A stretch of 64,000 bases of DNA from Murimonas intestini (GCF_024622195.1 NZ_JANKBI010000003.1:186001-250000); one strand, 5' to 3'; counted from the first letter of the stretch, positions 40,426-50,233 are shown. Notes: a model not told the origin generated them from the letters alone. Translations and numbers: made by a program.

Positions 40426-41216
40426 GTAGAAAGATTATAGTGTCAGTTCTTCTCTTACTGTCAGCAGGAATGCTCGGACTCACTATATTATTTTACTCAA
40501 GAAGTGACAGAATTGCACCTCAGATTCAATTTAATTCAGAAGAAATCAGTTACTCACCTGGAGATGATGAATCAAAACTTCTGGAGGGCGTCACTGCCAT
40601 TGATAATAAAGACGGCGATTTGAGTGACAAGGTCTTTATTGAAAAAATAGTACCTGCCATTGACGGGACAACGGCTACTGTTACTTATGTAGTAGTCGAT
40701 AGCAGCAATAATGTCGCAAAAGTAGCCAGAATTATCAATTACAGCAGTAATGACAGCAAAGAGAATAACGAAGATGGAGCTGTCCCGGTTTCAGGCGGAG
40801 CAGCGGCTGGTCAAACAGACAACCCTGGACAGGGTGAGGAGAAGACCACAGAAAACGATGATTCAAATAAGCCTGGCGATGAAACCGAAACAAATAATTC
40901 AGAAGAAGAGTCAGAAGATAAATCAGAATCGGAAGATGAATCTGAGTCAGAAGACAGAACACCAAGAGAAGACGGAAGACCGGCCATATTTTTGAATACA
41001 AAGAAAGCAACAGTTGAATATGGGACGGAAATTGATTATATGAGTTATATTGACGACATTGTGGATGACAAAGATGGACTGGAGATATGGAGAAGCATAT
41101 CGATAGACGGAAGAGAAGACGCTGCAGAACGTGGAACACATACATTATCCTATTATGTGACAGATTCAGACGGCAACATGTCAGACATAGTTAAGCTGGA
41201 ACTGACTGTAAAATAG
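40422..41216 (+). CDS. Membrane-anchored protein with two DUF5011-like Ig domains
   Basis: 264 residues. One N-terminal membrane helix (about 4-24) is followed by an Ig-like DUF5011-type domain (PQIQFNSEEISYSPGDD...VTAIDNKDGDLSDKV, VTYVVVDSSNNVAKVARIINY), then an acidic Ser/Glu/Asp/Asn linker of about 70 residues, and a second domain of the same kind ending THTLSYYVTDSDGNMSDIVKLEL. It should sit outside the membrane. Translationally coupled to cpsD by an ATGA overlap, so it is a built-in part of the capsule module, but its task is unknown; a contact with wall or polymer is possible. Confidence 0.8.
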   Translation: MSRKIIVSVLLLLSAGMLGLTILFYSRSDRIAPQIQFNSEEISYSPGDDESKLLEGVTAIDNKDGDLSDKVFIEKIVPAIDGTTATVTYVVVDSSNNVAKVARIINYSSNDSKENNEDGAVPVSGGAAAGQTDNPGQGEEKTTENDDSNKPGDETETNNSEEESEDKSESEDESESEDRTPREDGRPAIFLNTKKATVEYGTEIDYMSYIDDIVDDKDGLEIWRSISIDGREDAAERGTHTLSYYVTDSDGNMSDIVKLELTVK

Positions 41217-41261
41217 CAGGTGTGTGAAAAAGCAGAAAGAACTGGCAGGGGAGAGAGCAGG

Positions 41262-42677
41262 ATGCGTTATGAAAAGAAGAGCAGCTGGGCTAAGCATTTC
41301 GATTTTATTTTACTGGATCTTATATGCGCCGAAATAGTTATCTTCCTGTGTTATGCATTTCGGAATGGTTTAGAAGGAACTATTGTTTCAAAGAATTATG
41401 GCAGGCTGGCATTGTTAGTAGGTGTTTTGTTTATATGCATTGTATTTTTTAATGAGCCATATTCAGGAATCCTGCGGCGCGGATATCTGAAAGAGTTATG
41501 GGCAGTACTGTCATTTAACGCCATTCTTCTGGCAGCGGTTTTCACATTTTTATTTGCCATGAAGATGTCGGCTGACTATTCCAGAATAATGCTGTTTACA
41601 TTTTTTATAATAAACAGTGTAATGACATGGTTTCTTCATGTCATGTGGAAACGGGAAATCAGAAAGCGTACCTACCATGACGGGAAACTAAACAGGATGC
41701 TTCTTATAACTAAAAGAGAATATGTGCATCAATGCGTAGACCGGCTTATGAAAAATCCATATGGGTCTATGAGGCTTGTGGGTATAGTCCTAATGGAAAA
41801 CGGAGAACGTGAGACAGAAGAGGATTCTATTGAAGGTGTTCCGATCGTAGCAAAGTGGTCTGATTACATAGAGTATTGTAAAAATAATGTTATAGATGAC
41901 GTTTTGTTTTATCTGGAAAATGAAAAGCTTTCAGATGAAATAGAAGAATTAGTGGATATGGGAATAGTAGTCCACGTAAATCTGGTCCAGCTAAAAGAAA
42001 ATTATCTGGCCTACAGGGTAGAGACGATCAACGGAATCATGACACTCACCACAGGAATTAACAATGTAACCCAGTGGCAGCTGGCGTTAAAGCGGCTTAT
42101 GGATATTTGCGGAGGTATAGTGGGGATCATTCTTACCGGTGTTATCGCACTTATCATAACACCGGTAATAAAAGTCCAGTCTCCCGGCCCCATATTCTTT
42201 ACTCAGACCAGGGTGGGGCGAAATGGAAGGCAGTTCAAGATTTATAAGTTCCGTTCTATGTATATGGATGCTGAACAGAGAAAGAAAGAACTGATGGCCA
42301 GCAATAAAATGAATGGCCTGATGTTTAAGATGGATAATGATCCCCGGATTTATCCCTTTGGTCATTTCATCAGGAAGACAAGCCTGGATGAATTTCCTCA
42401 GTTTCTGAATGTGTTAAAAGGGGAAATGTCCCTTGTGGGGACAAGACCTCCGACCCTGGACGAGTATAAACAGTATGAACCTCATCATAAGAGCCGCCTG
42501 GCAATGAAACCAGGAGTAACAGGGCTTTGGCAGGTAAGCGGCAGGAGTGATATCACAGACTTCGAGGAAGTGGTTCGGTTAGATAACGAATATATACGGA
42601 ATTGGAGTTTGAGTTTGGATATAAAGATTTTGTTCAGGACTTTGCTTGTTGTGGTGGGGAAGAAAGGGTCGGTTTAG
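41262..42677 (+). CDS. Undecaprenyl-phosphate sugar-1-phosphate transferase (WcaJ/CpsE-type)
   Basis: 471 residues. Four or five membrane helices and a CoA-binding-like middle domain precede the catalytic part: a membrane segment (IVGIILTGVIALIITPVIK), SPGPIFFTQTRVGRNGRQFKIYKFRSM, DEFPQFLNVLKGEMSLVGTRP and the end KPGVTGLWQVSGRS. It starts repeat-unit synthesis by placing a sugar phosphate, commonly glucose or galactose, on the lipid carrier. ATG 41262 is preferred over the frame opening at 41220, which lies directly after the previous gene. Confidence 0.92.
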   Translation: MRYEKKSSWAKHFDFILLDLICAEIVIFLCYAFRNGLEGTIVSKNYGRLALLVGVLFICIVFFNEPYSGILRRGYLKELWAVLSFNAILLAAVFTFLFAMKMSADYSRIMLFTFFIINSVMTWFLHVMWKREIRKRTYHDGKLNRMLLITKREYVHQCVDRLMKNPYGSMRLVGIVLMENGERETEEDSIEGVPIVAKWSDYIEYCKNNVIDDVLFYLENEKLSDEIEELVDMGIVVHVNLVQLKENYLAYRVETINGIMTLTTGINNVTQWQLALKRLMDICGGIVGIILTGVIALIITPVIKVQSPGPIFFTQTRVGRNGRQFKIYKFRSMYMDAEQRKKELMASNKMNGLMFKMDNDPRIYPFGHFIRKTSLDEFPQFLNVLKGEMSLVGTRPPTLDEYKQYEPHHKSRLAMKPGVTGLWQVSGRSDITDFEEVVRLDNEYIRNWSLSLDIKILFRTLLVVVGKKGSV

Positions 42678-43070
42678 AGATGGGAGAGTCGTGGAAGAGT
42701 GGTGGGGATGCGGTGTTGTAGGTCCAAATAATAACAATTATTTAGAGGATATAAAAGAAAATCATAGATTTCTCTTATTTGCCGATTACGTGCTACCGAC
42801 TCTACCAGAATTATTTAAAGTTAGATTAGAGGGTAATATACTACAATAATAGTTTCTATGATTTTAATGTAGTATATAAACTATTTACTATAAATGTAAG
42901 ACAAATGTATATGAATTGAAAATTCGATGTAGTTATTTAGTTATTACGTGACTGTATCTGAATGCTTAAGAGTTTATAAACCGATAAATCCGAACATAAT
43001 TAGGAAGGCTACCGAAATACATGATGGCTTAAAAATGTATAGATGAAGATATAAAATGGAGGAAAAGAGA
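42678..43070. other. Intergenic region at a base-composition boundary
   Basis: Roughly 390 bases without a credible gene. Its first 45 bases are GC-rich and G-heavy (GTGGTGGGGATGCGG); the rest is clearly AT-rich, as are most later genes. Short open stretches such as RVYKPINPNIIRKATEIHDG (about 42970-43044) hint at gene remains but match nothing I can name. The place probably marks the join between the conserved capsule head and variable glycan genes. Confidence 0.45.
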
Positions 43071-44393
43071 ATGTCCCTGTATCAAAACCTAAAAAATGGT
43101 GAAGAAAAACTTGCTTTGGTAGGACTCGGCTACGTTGGTTTGCCAATTGCTATAGCTTTTGCTAAAAAGGGCTTAAAGGTAGTTGGATTTGATCTTAATA
43201 AAACAAAAATTAATATTTATAAATCTGGAATTGACCCAACAAAAGAGGTTGGTAATGAGGCAATCAGAAACGCTACTGTAGATTTTACGTCGGATGAAAA
43301 AAAATTGAAAGAAGCGAAATTCCTGATTGTAGCGGTTCCTACACCTGTAAATACAGACCATACACCTGATTTCTCACCTATTATTGGAGCATCTGAGATT
43401 GTCGGCCGTAACCTTACTAGGGGGGCAATAGTAGTGTATGAATCTACAGTTTATCCAGGTTGCACAGAAACTGTCTGCATTCCTATTCTTGAAAAGGAAT
43501 CTGGTCTCAAATGTGGTGAAGACTTTAAAATTGGTTATAGTCCGGAACGTATCAATCCTGGTGATAAAGTACATCGGTTGGAAAATATTCAAAAAATTGT
43601 ATCTGGTTGCGATGATGAATCTCTTGAGGAAATCAAAAATGTGTATGATATCGTTATTGAGGTTGGAACTCATCCTGTTTCTAATATGAGAACAGCAGAA
43701 GCAATAAAAGTAGTTGAAAATAGTCAGCGCGATATCAATATAGCATTCATGAATGAACTTGCGATGGTTTTTGACCGAATGGATATTGATACAAATGAAG
43801 TTGTTGATGGTATGAACACCAAGTGGAATGCACTTGGGTTTCGTCCTGGTTTGGTTGGGGGGCATTGCATTGGTGTAGATCCATATTACTTTACATATGA
43901 GGCTGAAAAGTTGGGTTATCACAGCCAGATTATCCTGAATGGTCGCATTGTTAACGATAGTATGGGAAGTTATGTTGCTGATTCTGCAGTCAAACAGATG
44001 ATTGCAGTGGGTCAGGCACCCAAAAAATCAAAGGTTGTAATTCTAGGCTTAACCTTTAAAGAGAACTGTCCGGATATAAGGAATAGCAAGGTGTACGATA
44101 TTATAAAGCAGTTGAATACATATGGTGTTAAGCCTGTGGTCGTTGATCCTTGGGCAAGTGAACGAGAAGCAAGGGAAGAGTATGGCGTAACCCTTACCAA
44201 ACTGGAAGAAGTTAGTGAGGCGGATTGCGTAATCATTGCAGTTGCACATAATGAATTCAGGGCATTAAGTTTAGTGGACATTAAGAAATTATTTGAGTGT
44301 CGTGAGGATAATGAAATGGTACTGATAGACGTTAAAGGACTCTACAAAGTTGTCGACTTGAAAGCATCTGGTATGTGTTTTTGGAGGCTGTAA
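43071..44393 (+). CDS. UDP-sugar dehydrogenase (WbpA/TviB/Cap5L group)
   Basis: 440 residues. Rossmann start LALVGLGYVGLPIAIAFAKKG, then YSPERINPGDKVH, the catalytic cysteine in GGHCIGVDPYYF and LGLTFKENCPDIRNSKV in the C-terminal domain. The NTPVNTD/PERINPGD pattern fits dehydrogenases that oxidise UDP-N-acetylhexosamines to uronic acids using NAD+, rather than plain UDP-glucose dehydrogenase. This suggests an acidic amino-sugar in the polymer. ATG 43071 follows GGAGG by 8 bases. Confidence 0.88.
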   Translation: MSLYQNLKNGEEKLALVGLGYVGLPIAIAFAKKGLKVVGFDLNKTKINIYKSGIDPTKEVGNEAIRNATVDFTSDEKKLKEAKFLIVAVPTPVNTDHTPDFSPIIGASEIVGRNLTRGAIVVYESTVYPGCTETVCIPILEKESGLKCGEDFKIGYSPERINPGDKVHRLENIQKIVSGCDDESLEEIKNVYDIVIEVGTHPVSNMRTAEAIKVVENSQRDINIAFMNELAMVFDRMDIDTNEVVDGMNTKWNALGFRPGLVGGHCIGVDPYYFTYEAEKLGYHSQIILNGRIVNDSMGSYVADSAVKQMIAVGQAPKKSKVVILGLTFKENCPDIRNSKVYDIIKQLNTYGVKPVVVDPWASEREAREEYGVTLTKLEEVSEADCVIIAVAHNEFRALSLVDIKKLFECREDNEMVLIDVKGLYKVVDLKASGMCFWRL

Positions 44394-44394
44394 G

Positions 44395-44871
44395 ATGGGT
44401 GAAAGGAAGAAAGAGGTTAAAATCTGTTTGGTATCATCATCGGGGGGACATTTTGAACAGTTGTTGATGCTTAAACCACTCATAGAAAAATATGATGGCT
44501 ATATAGTTACAGAAAAAATGAGGTATGACGTGAGGGTTGGAAAAATTCCTGTTAGGTATGTAATGCCCATCAACAGAACAGATAAAACCTTTTTTTTAAA
44601 ATTTTTTTTAAACATTGCAAAATCTCTTTTTATCATTATCACTGACAGGCCGGATTATACAATATCTACAGGTGCTTTAGCAACAATTCCTTTCATGTTG
44701 TTTTCAAAGTTATTTGGGGGGAAAGTTATATATATTGAGTCGTTTGCTAAAATAAACTCTCCCAATATAACAGGAAAAATTGCATATAAGTTTGCAGATC
44801 AATTCTATGTACAGTGGAAGAGCATGAAAAAATTTTATCCCAATGCCATTTTTAAAGGAGGGATCTATTAA
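44395..44871 (+). CDS. PssD/Alg14-like glycosyltransferase subunit
   Basis: 158 residues. The start VKICLVSSSGGHFEQLLMLKPL and the STGALATIPFM and VIYIESFAKI stretches are those of Alg14/PssD/Cps14F. This subunit anchors the Alg13-type catalytic partner to the membrane. It begins one base after the dehydrogenase stop, and its stop overlaps the next start (ATTAATG). Partner: the N-terminal domain of the following fusion protein. Together they likely add the second sugar of the repeat. Confidence 0.85.
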   Translation: MGERKKEVKICLVSSSGGHFEQLLMLKPLIEKYDGYIVTEKMRYDVRVGKIPVRYVMPINRTDKTFFLKFFLNIAKSLFIIITDRPDYTISTGALATIPFMLFSKLFGGKVIYIESFAKINSPNITGKIAYKFADQFYVQWKSMKKFYPNAIFKGGIY

Positions 44872-46433
44872 TGATATTTATTACTGTGGGGTCACGGAGC
44901 TTTCAATTTAATAGATTGCTAAAGGCAGTAGATTCTGCTATAGAAAATGGTGAGATTATAGATAATATATTTGCACAAATAGGTTCCAGCACATATAAAG
45001 TTAAGCATTATAAAACGGTTGATTTTCTTAATCGTGAAGAATTCAATAAAAAGCTAAAAGAATGTGATATTGTTTTAACTCATGGTGGAACTGGTGTCAT
45101 CGTAAATGCTGCCAAAATGGGAAAGCGGATAGTTGCTATTCCGAGATTGGAAAAGTATGATGAGGCTGTAGATAATCATCAACTACAGCTTATTGAGGCA
45201 TTTGAAAAGCTAGGTATAGTTACGGGGTGTTATGACTGCAGCAAGATTGGAGAAGCAATTACAGCTGAAAAGAAAAAAATTATTAAGCCATATGTCTCTA
45301 ATACGAATATAATTTTAGATTCCATAGATGAAATGATAGTATCTGGATGTTGCAATAGTATAAAGGAAAATAGCGGGAAACTAAGAATTTTAATGTGTGG
45401 CTCAGATAGAAGAGAAAAGGGAGGTATGAATAGCGTTATTGACCAGCTATTAAATCACAGTTGGGGACATAGATATCAGTTTTCATACTTAGCAACCCAT
45501 GTTTCAGGGAGTCCTGTTAAGAAGATAGTATTTTTTGCTAAAGCATATTTAAAACTGCACGAGCTTATTCACAAAGATACTTTTGATATAATTCATATTC
45601 ATATGTCATATAAGGGAAGTTTTTATCGAAAGTTTTACGTGACAAAACTCTGTAAAAAATATAACAAGAAAGTTATCATTCATCTTCATGGATCTGAATT
45701 TATCGATTTTTTTAATAGTAGCGGAATGAAAAGAAAAGCTCAGATAAAGGAGTTGTTTACAATTGCTGATTCGATAATTGTATTGGGTGAAGATTGGAAA
45801 AAATTTATTTGTTCACTCGCGCCGAAAGCAAACGTGGAGGTAATCAATAATGCGATTGCTTTACCTGATATTGCTGAAAAAACAATAGGAAAACGTAGAA
45901 CCTTACTATTTTTGGGTGCGTTAATTAAGCGTAAGGGAGTTTGTGATTTGCTCAAAGCAATAAAAAACATTACTGAAGAAGGAATTATTAATTTTCAACT
46001 TTTGATTGCCGGTGCTGGCGAAGAGGAAACTAAACTAAAGGATTTTGTACGAATTAATAAACTAGAAGACCAAGTAAAATTCCTTGGATGGATTACGAAA
46101 GCACAAAAGCCTGAAATCTTAAAGAGTTCTGATGTACTGGTACTTCCTTCCTATAATGAAGGCCTTCCAATTGCCATATTGGAGGCTATGTCTTATGGCC
46201 TTCCAATAATAAGCACAAAAGTGGGCTGCATAGCTGAAGCAGTGATTGATAATGGCTTTTTGATCGATCCGGGAAATGTTGAATTGCTAACAGATTATTT
46301 GAAACTGCTTATTGCAGACGATAACCTATTGCTTGAAATGTCCTATTGTTCACGTTATCTAGCAGAAACTAAGTTCTCAGAAAAAATATTCTATGAAAAA
46401 ATCGAAAGATTATACCGTAAATTGGGAGAGTAA
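44871..46433 (+). CDS. Fusion of PssE/Alg13-like domain and GT4 glycosyltransferase
   Basis: 520 residues. Residues 1-160 match Alg13/PssE, the UDP-sugar-binding half of a split GT-B enzyme: MIFITVGSRSFQFNRLL at the start and THGGTG at residues 70-75. Residues 170-520 form a full GT4 enzyme: ILMCGSDRREKGGMNS, IHIHMSYKGS, LFLGALIKRKG and the donor-binding SYNEGLPIAILEAMSYG. In most strains these are two genes. The frame is continuous with no stop or shift between, so the fusion seems real. It would let two successive sugar transfers occur in one protein. Confidence 0.85.
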   Translation: MIFITVGSRSFQFNRLLKAVDSAIENGEIIDNIFAQIGSSTYKVKHYKTVDFLNREEFNKKLKECDIVLTHGGTGVIVNAAKMGKRIVAIPRLEKYDEAVDNHQLQLIEAFEKLGIVTGCYDCSKIGEAITAEKKKIIKPYVSNTNIILDSIDEMIVSGCCNSIKENSGKLRILMCGSDRREKGGMNSVIDQLLNHSWGHRYQFSYLATHVSGSPVKKIVFFAKAYLKLHELIHKDTFDIIHIHMSYKGSFYRKFYVTKLCKKYNKKVIIHLHGSEFIDFFNSSGMKRKAQIKELFTIADSIIVLGEDWKKFICSLAPKANVEVINNAIALPDIAEKTIGKRRTLLFLGALIKRKGVCDLLKAIKNITEEGIINFQLLIAGAGEEETKLKDFVRINKLEDQVKFLGWITKAQKPEILKSSDVLVLPSYNEGLPIAILEAMSYGLPIISTKVGCIAEAVIDNGFLIDPGNVELLTDYLKLLIADDNLLLEMSYCSRYLAETKFSEKIFYEKIERLYRKLGE

Positions 46434-46554
46434 ATATATACTGTAAAAGAATAAAATAAAAAGGCTTTTTAGGGGGGGATAACGATAGATAAATTCTAAA
46501 AGTATGGTTCACCGATAGAGAATATCGAGATTTGAAAAGATAAAATAGATAAAG

Positions 46555-46806
46555 AGTATGCAATTTTACTAAAAAAGGAAATAGAGTCACAATTAGTGGT
46601 GTGAGAATACTATTACATAATACCAGTACGAAGTAGTAACTTGGATATAGTAGAGTCGAAAAAGTTTTATTAGGTAATGATGTTTTCATTGGAGAGGATT
46701 CAATTATTTTTTCTGGAATTGTAATAGTTATAATATTGTAGCAGGTGTTCCGACAAAACAATTGGTATCTGCTAAGAGTCTGTCAGAAAAAATTAAGTAC
46801 TATTAA
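46555..46806 (+). pseudogene. Decayed hexapeptide-repeat acetyltransferase
   Basis: Translated in two or three frames the stretch gives GNRVTISGVRILLHNTST, then VEKVLLGNDVFIGEDSIIFSG, then NIVAGVPTKQLVSAKSLSEKI ending at 46806. This is the order of a left-handed beta-helix O-acetyltransferase C-terminus, broken by at least two frame changes and stops. Nothing recognisable lies in 46434-46554 or 46807-46939. So the polymer may once have been acetylated by this enzyme. Confidence 0.65.
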
Positions 46807-46939
46807 AAGAATCTCTAAAATATTTTACTCATTAGGCTAAGAAAGAACTTAAGTAAAAAGATAAAATGAACAAAAATTAGTCGGGTGTATTGGCTTTGAA
46901 CGATAAATTGTTACTTTGAGGTTTGAGGAAGAGATAATA

Positions 46940-47830
46940 ATGAATAATAAATTGGTATCTGTTATAATAACAACTTACAAAAGACCTATCTCTGTGTTAA
47001 GAAGAGCAGTTGAAAGTGTTGTTAACCAGACATATAAAAATATTGAAATAATCGTTGTAAATGATTATCCCGAAGATAAAAAGAATGCAGAAAAAATCAA
47101 GGAGTTATTGTCAAAATACCACAAGAGATTAATATTATATTTAGAGCCAGACCATAATTCTGGAGCCTGTGCAGCTAGAAACCTAGGCCTCTCAAGGGCG
47201 AAGGGCACATATATCTCGTTTCTTGATGACGATGACTATTGGCTAGAAAGAAAGATAGAGGTTCAATTAACAGGATTTGAATCAGAGAACATTGGTGTTG
47301 TTTATACTCCATTTTATTTAAAATATAAAAATAAACAAAAGATTGTTAAGACTGATGCGATTGACGGCAGGCTCACAGAGTCTCTTCTGTATAGAAACAC
47401 AATGTGTATATTTCCGCTTATGAGGACAGATCTTGTCCGTCAGGTAGGTGGATTTGACGTGAAGCTAACAGCAAGCCAGGAACATGATTTATTGTTACGA
47501 TTATCTGAAAATAGCGATTTTAAATTTATTGACGAGCTAGTTGCTGTGTACGATATTTCAGACATTTCAATTTCTATGAATATCCCCAAAAAAATTGAAG
47601 CATTTGAAATGTTTCTGCTAAAACATAAAAAATTGTACGATATGTACCCTGATGCAGCCCATTATCAATTAATTAGGATGGTCAACAATATGAATAATGC
47701 GGGGCTATACAAATACGCTTTTTCAATTTGGAAAAAGGCTCTTCAAATAAAGCCTTTTGCAGTCCAAAATATTACACAACCATTAAAAGGGATTTTAAAA
47801 AGAATAACAGGAAGGAGAGCTTTTCACTGA
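46940..47830 (+). CDS. Family 2 glycosyltransferase
   Basis: 296 residues. GT-A start VSVIITTYKRPISVLRRAVESVVNQTYKNIEIIVVND, the metal-binding FLDDDDYW and the SQEHDLLLRLSE acceptor-side motif are intact. An inverting enzyme that adds one sugar to the lipid-linked repeat on the cytoplasmic side. ATG 46940 follows GAGGAAGAG; the frame opens at 46916 with a non-standard start. AT-rich like its neighbours. Confidence 0.88.
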   Translation: MNNKLVSVIITTYKRPISVLRRAVESVVNQTYKNIEIIVVNDYPEDKKNAEKIKELLSKYHKRLILYLEPDHNSGACAARNLGLSRAKGTYISFLDDDDYWLERKIEVQLTGFESENIGVVYTPFYLKYKNKQKIVKTDAIDGRLTESLLYRNTMCIFPLMRTDLVRQVGGFDVKLTASQEHDLLLRLSENSDFKFIDELVAVYDISDISISMNIPKKIEAFEMFLLKHKKLYDMYPDAAHYQLIRMVNNMNNAGLYKYAFSIWKKALQIKPFAVQNITQPLKGILKRITGRRAFH

Positions 47831-47859
47831 AGACATGAGATGCGACAGCTAAAGCTTAT

Positions 47860-49017
47860 ATGTTTAAAATGAAAAAAAAAATTGCTTTTTTCACACCTAC
47901 GGTTTATGCAATAGGTGGTGAGTCACGGGTTGTTACAATAATAGCTAATGAATTGCATAAATACTATGATATAACGATTTTTACACGGGAGAAGAAAATT
48001 TTAAATAGCATATATGGACTAAATGATGACATTAAAGTAGTATCTTATTACCCTTACTCTAAGTTACCAATCGCATCTTCTATACGATATATATATAGAA
48101 AAACAAAATTGACTTTTTTAGAGGATAATATATGGTTATTGAATTATGCTTATTACTCAAAGACCGCCGTTAGGAAAATGAAAAAGCTTGTTATAGGTTC
48201 ATTCAATGCTATTATTGCAGTTTCAGGTGATATGTCTATTTTGCTTGGAAAATGCAAGTTGAAAGAATTAATTACAATTGGTTGGGAACATAGTTCGTAT
48301 GAGGCTTATTTCCAGACTCCTCATAGATACCTTTGGAAAAGGGAAGCTATCTTTCGCAAAGCAATGGAAGGTTTATCACATTGTATTGTGCTAAATGAAG
48401 ACATCGCCGAAAAGTACAAAAAGAATATTGGTGTTACAAGTGACTATATCTATAACCCGAGAAGTTTTGTTAGTTATGAAAAATCAAAACTGATAAACAA
48501 ACAATTTGTTGCATTTGGAAACTTTGTCGAAGCAAAAGGATTTGATTTGCTTATAGAATCGTTTAATATCTTTTCAAAAATTAATCAAGAATGGAGATTA
48601 GTAATTGCAGGCGATGGCCCAGATTTTTTGAAAATTAAAGAAAAAGTTACTGGTTACAATCTCCAAGATAGAATTGTTTTTCCAGGATATTTGCAAGATG
48701 TGCAATCTCTGTTAATAGAATCATCTGTTTACCTGCTTTCTTCAAGATGGGAAGGTTTTCCTATGTGCGTAACAGAGGCTTATGAAGTGGGATTACCGAT
48801 TATCTGTTATGATATTCCAGCAATTATACCTTTAACTCGAAATCATGAGGGAATTATTATAGAAAAATTTAATACGGAACATTTTGCTTTTGCAATGCTC
48901 ATGCTGGCAGAAGATTTTAAAATGAGGGCTGAAATGGCTGAAAATGCTAAAAAAATGGCAGAATCTATTTCTATTGAGAACATCATATCGAGATGGTTGG
49001 AATTAATAGAGAAATAA
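47860..49017 (+). CDS. Family 4 glycosyltransferase
   Basis: 385 residues (or 382 from the next ATG at 47869). GT-B fold: KKIAFFTPTVYAIGGESRVVTIIANEL at the start, VAFGNFVEAKGFDLLIESF, VIAGDGPDFLKI and the donor site SSRWEGFPMCVTEAYEVGLPI. A retaining sugar transferase for the repeat unit. The ribosome site is poor, which may mean coupling to the gene before it. Confidence 0.88.
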   Translation: MFKMKKKIAFFTPTVYAIGGESRVVTIIANELHKYYDITIFTREKKILNSIYGLNDDIKVVSYYPYSKLPIASSIRYIYRKTKLTFLEDNIWLLNYAYYSKTAVRKMKKLVIGSFNAIIAVSGDMSILLGKCKLKELITIGWEHSSYEAYFQTPHRYLWKREAIFRKAMEGLSHCIVLNEDIAEKYKKNIGVTSDYIYNPRSFVSYEKSKLINKQFVAFGNFVEAKGFDLLIESFNIFSKINQEWRLVIAGDGPDFLKIKEKVTGYNLQDRIVFPGYLQDVQSLLIESSVYLLSSRWEGFPMCVTEAYEVGLPIICYDIPAIIPLTRNHEGIIIEKFNTEHFAFAMLMLAEDFKMRAEMAENAKKMAESISIENIISRWLELIEK

Positions 49018-49030
49018 ATCACTGAGTGGG

Positions 49031-50233
49031 GTGAATAATTTGAAGATAAAATTAAGTCATATAAGGGATACTGTTTATTTACAATTTATAGTATTATCGT
49101 TTTTTTCATTTCTCATACCGGTATACATATGTGATACAAATAGACATAATCTATTGTTTGCTGTTGCAGAAATACCTGTGCTTATTCTCTTGTTTTTAAA
49201 TATAGTAAAGAAAAAAAAAAGAGATCGATTATATTTAATAGTGCTAATACTGTATTTTGCCGTATTTATGTATTATGATGTTGTTTATTTAAGGTGTTAT
49301 TGGGCGCTTTTTTATAAAACTTTGTCTTTTCTGCTATTATGGGACTTTGTCTCAAAGGACTATGATGGGCTAAAAGATAAAAATGGATTTTATGCAGAGT
49401 TAACAGATACGATATTGAGTGTGTTTTGTTTTACTGTTATTCTAAGTTTAATAGCAAATGTGATGGGGGTGGATTCTATTTTTTTAGATTTAAACGGATT
49501 CCATATTAGAAGAACAGGAAGTGGAGTTTTTATAGATGAGAGACTTACATGGGTATTTATGCATAAAAGTACTTATGGATTACTGCTTGTACTTGCATTA
49601 ACTCTTTTAATTAAACGAAAAACTTTTCATTTTCGTAAATTTTGGATTTGCATCTATTTTGTTGCAGCAATTAGAATTAATTCCATGGTATCAATGGTTT
49701 GCATGTGTGGTGTTCTTTTTGCCTACTATGTAGAAGCCAGAGCTATTAATCGTAAAACTTTGATTAAGATGGTTTTTGCCTTTTTTACAGGGCTATTTCT
49801 TGCGTGTATTATTTACTATATTGTTGCTATAGGTCGAAATATATCAAGTTTGGGAGACCGAGCCTATATTTGGGCAATTTATGCAGATTCTTTAGCTAAA
49901 TATCCAAATGGTATGGGAAAGGACTTTTTTACAACATCTTTTTGGCTAGCTGCCAGTGGAAGATATATCAATAATTTTCATAATGTAATTTTAAATGAGT
50001 TAATACATTATTCTGTACCGGTTGGAGTTCTATTTACATTATTAGTTTTATATTATCCAATAAGATTTATCAAGTCAAGTCCATCTAAGATAAAGAATAT
50101 TATTTTATTGGTTGTCATTAGTTTGCCAATGCTTTTTGATCAGGCAATAAATGATTTGATTTTTCCGATTTTTTTAATAATGCTAAAGCTTTGCTTCAGC
50201 ACGGAAAATGAAATTCAAAAGATATTGCTATAA
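49031..50233 (+). CDS. Polysaccharide polymerase (Wzy-like)
   Basis: About 400 residues with 10-11 membrane helices and a long extracytoplasmic loop near residues 150-175 and another after 265 (SLGDRAYIWAIYADSLAKYPNGMGKDFF), the layout of Wzy/O-antigen ligase proteins. Wzy joins repeat units outside the membrane. Sequence is poorly conserved in this family, so the call rests on topology and context. GTG 49031 or TTG 49040 (which has GGGGTG 6 bases before it) could be the start. Confidence 0.75.
   Translation: MNNLKIKLSHIRDTVYLQFIVLSFFSFLIPVYICDTNRHNLLFAVAEIPVLILLFLNIVKKKKRDRLYLIVLILYFAVFMYYDVVYLRCYWALFYKTLSFLLLWDFVSKDYDGLKDKNGFYAELTDTILSVFCFTVILSLIANVMGVDSIFLDLNGFHIRRTGSGVFIDERLTWVFMHKSTYGLLLVLALTLLIKRKTFHFRKFWICIYFVAAIRINSMVSMVCMCGVLFAYYVEARAINRKTLIKMVFAFFTGLFLACIIYYIVAIGRNISSLGDRAYIWAIYADSLAKYPNGMGKDFFTTSFWLAASGRYINNFHNVILNELIHYSVPVGVLFTLLVLYYPIRFIKSSPSKIKNIILLVVISLPMLFDQAINDLIFPIFLIMLKLCFSTENEIQKILL

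Noticed and set aside
42646..42849. 67-codon plus-strand ORF after the initiating transferase gene
   Set aside because: It overlaps the end of that gene, lacks a ribosome site and straddles the composition change; it does not look like a protein.
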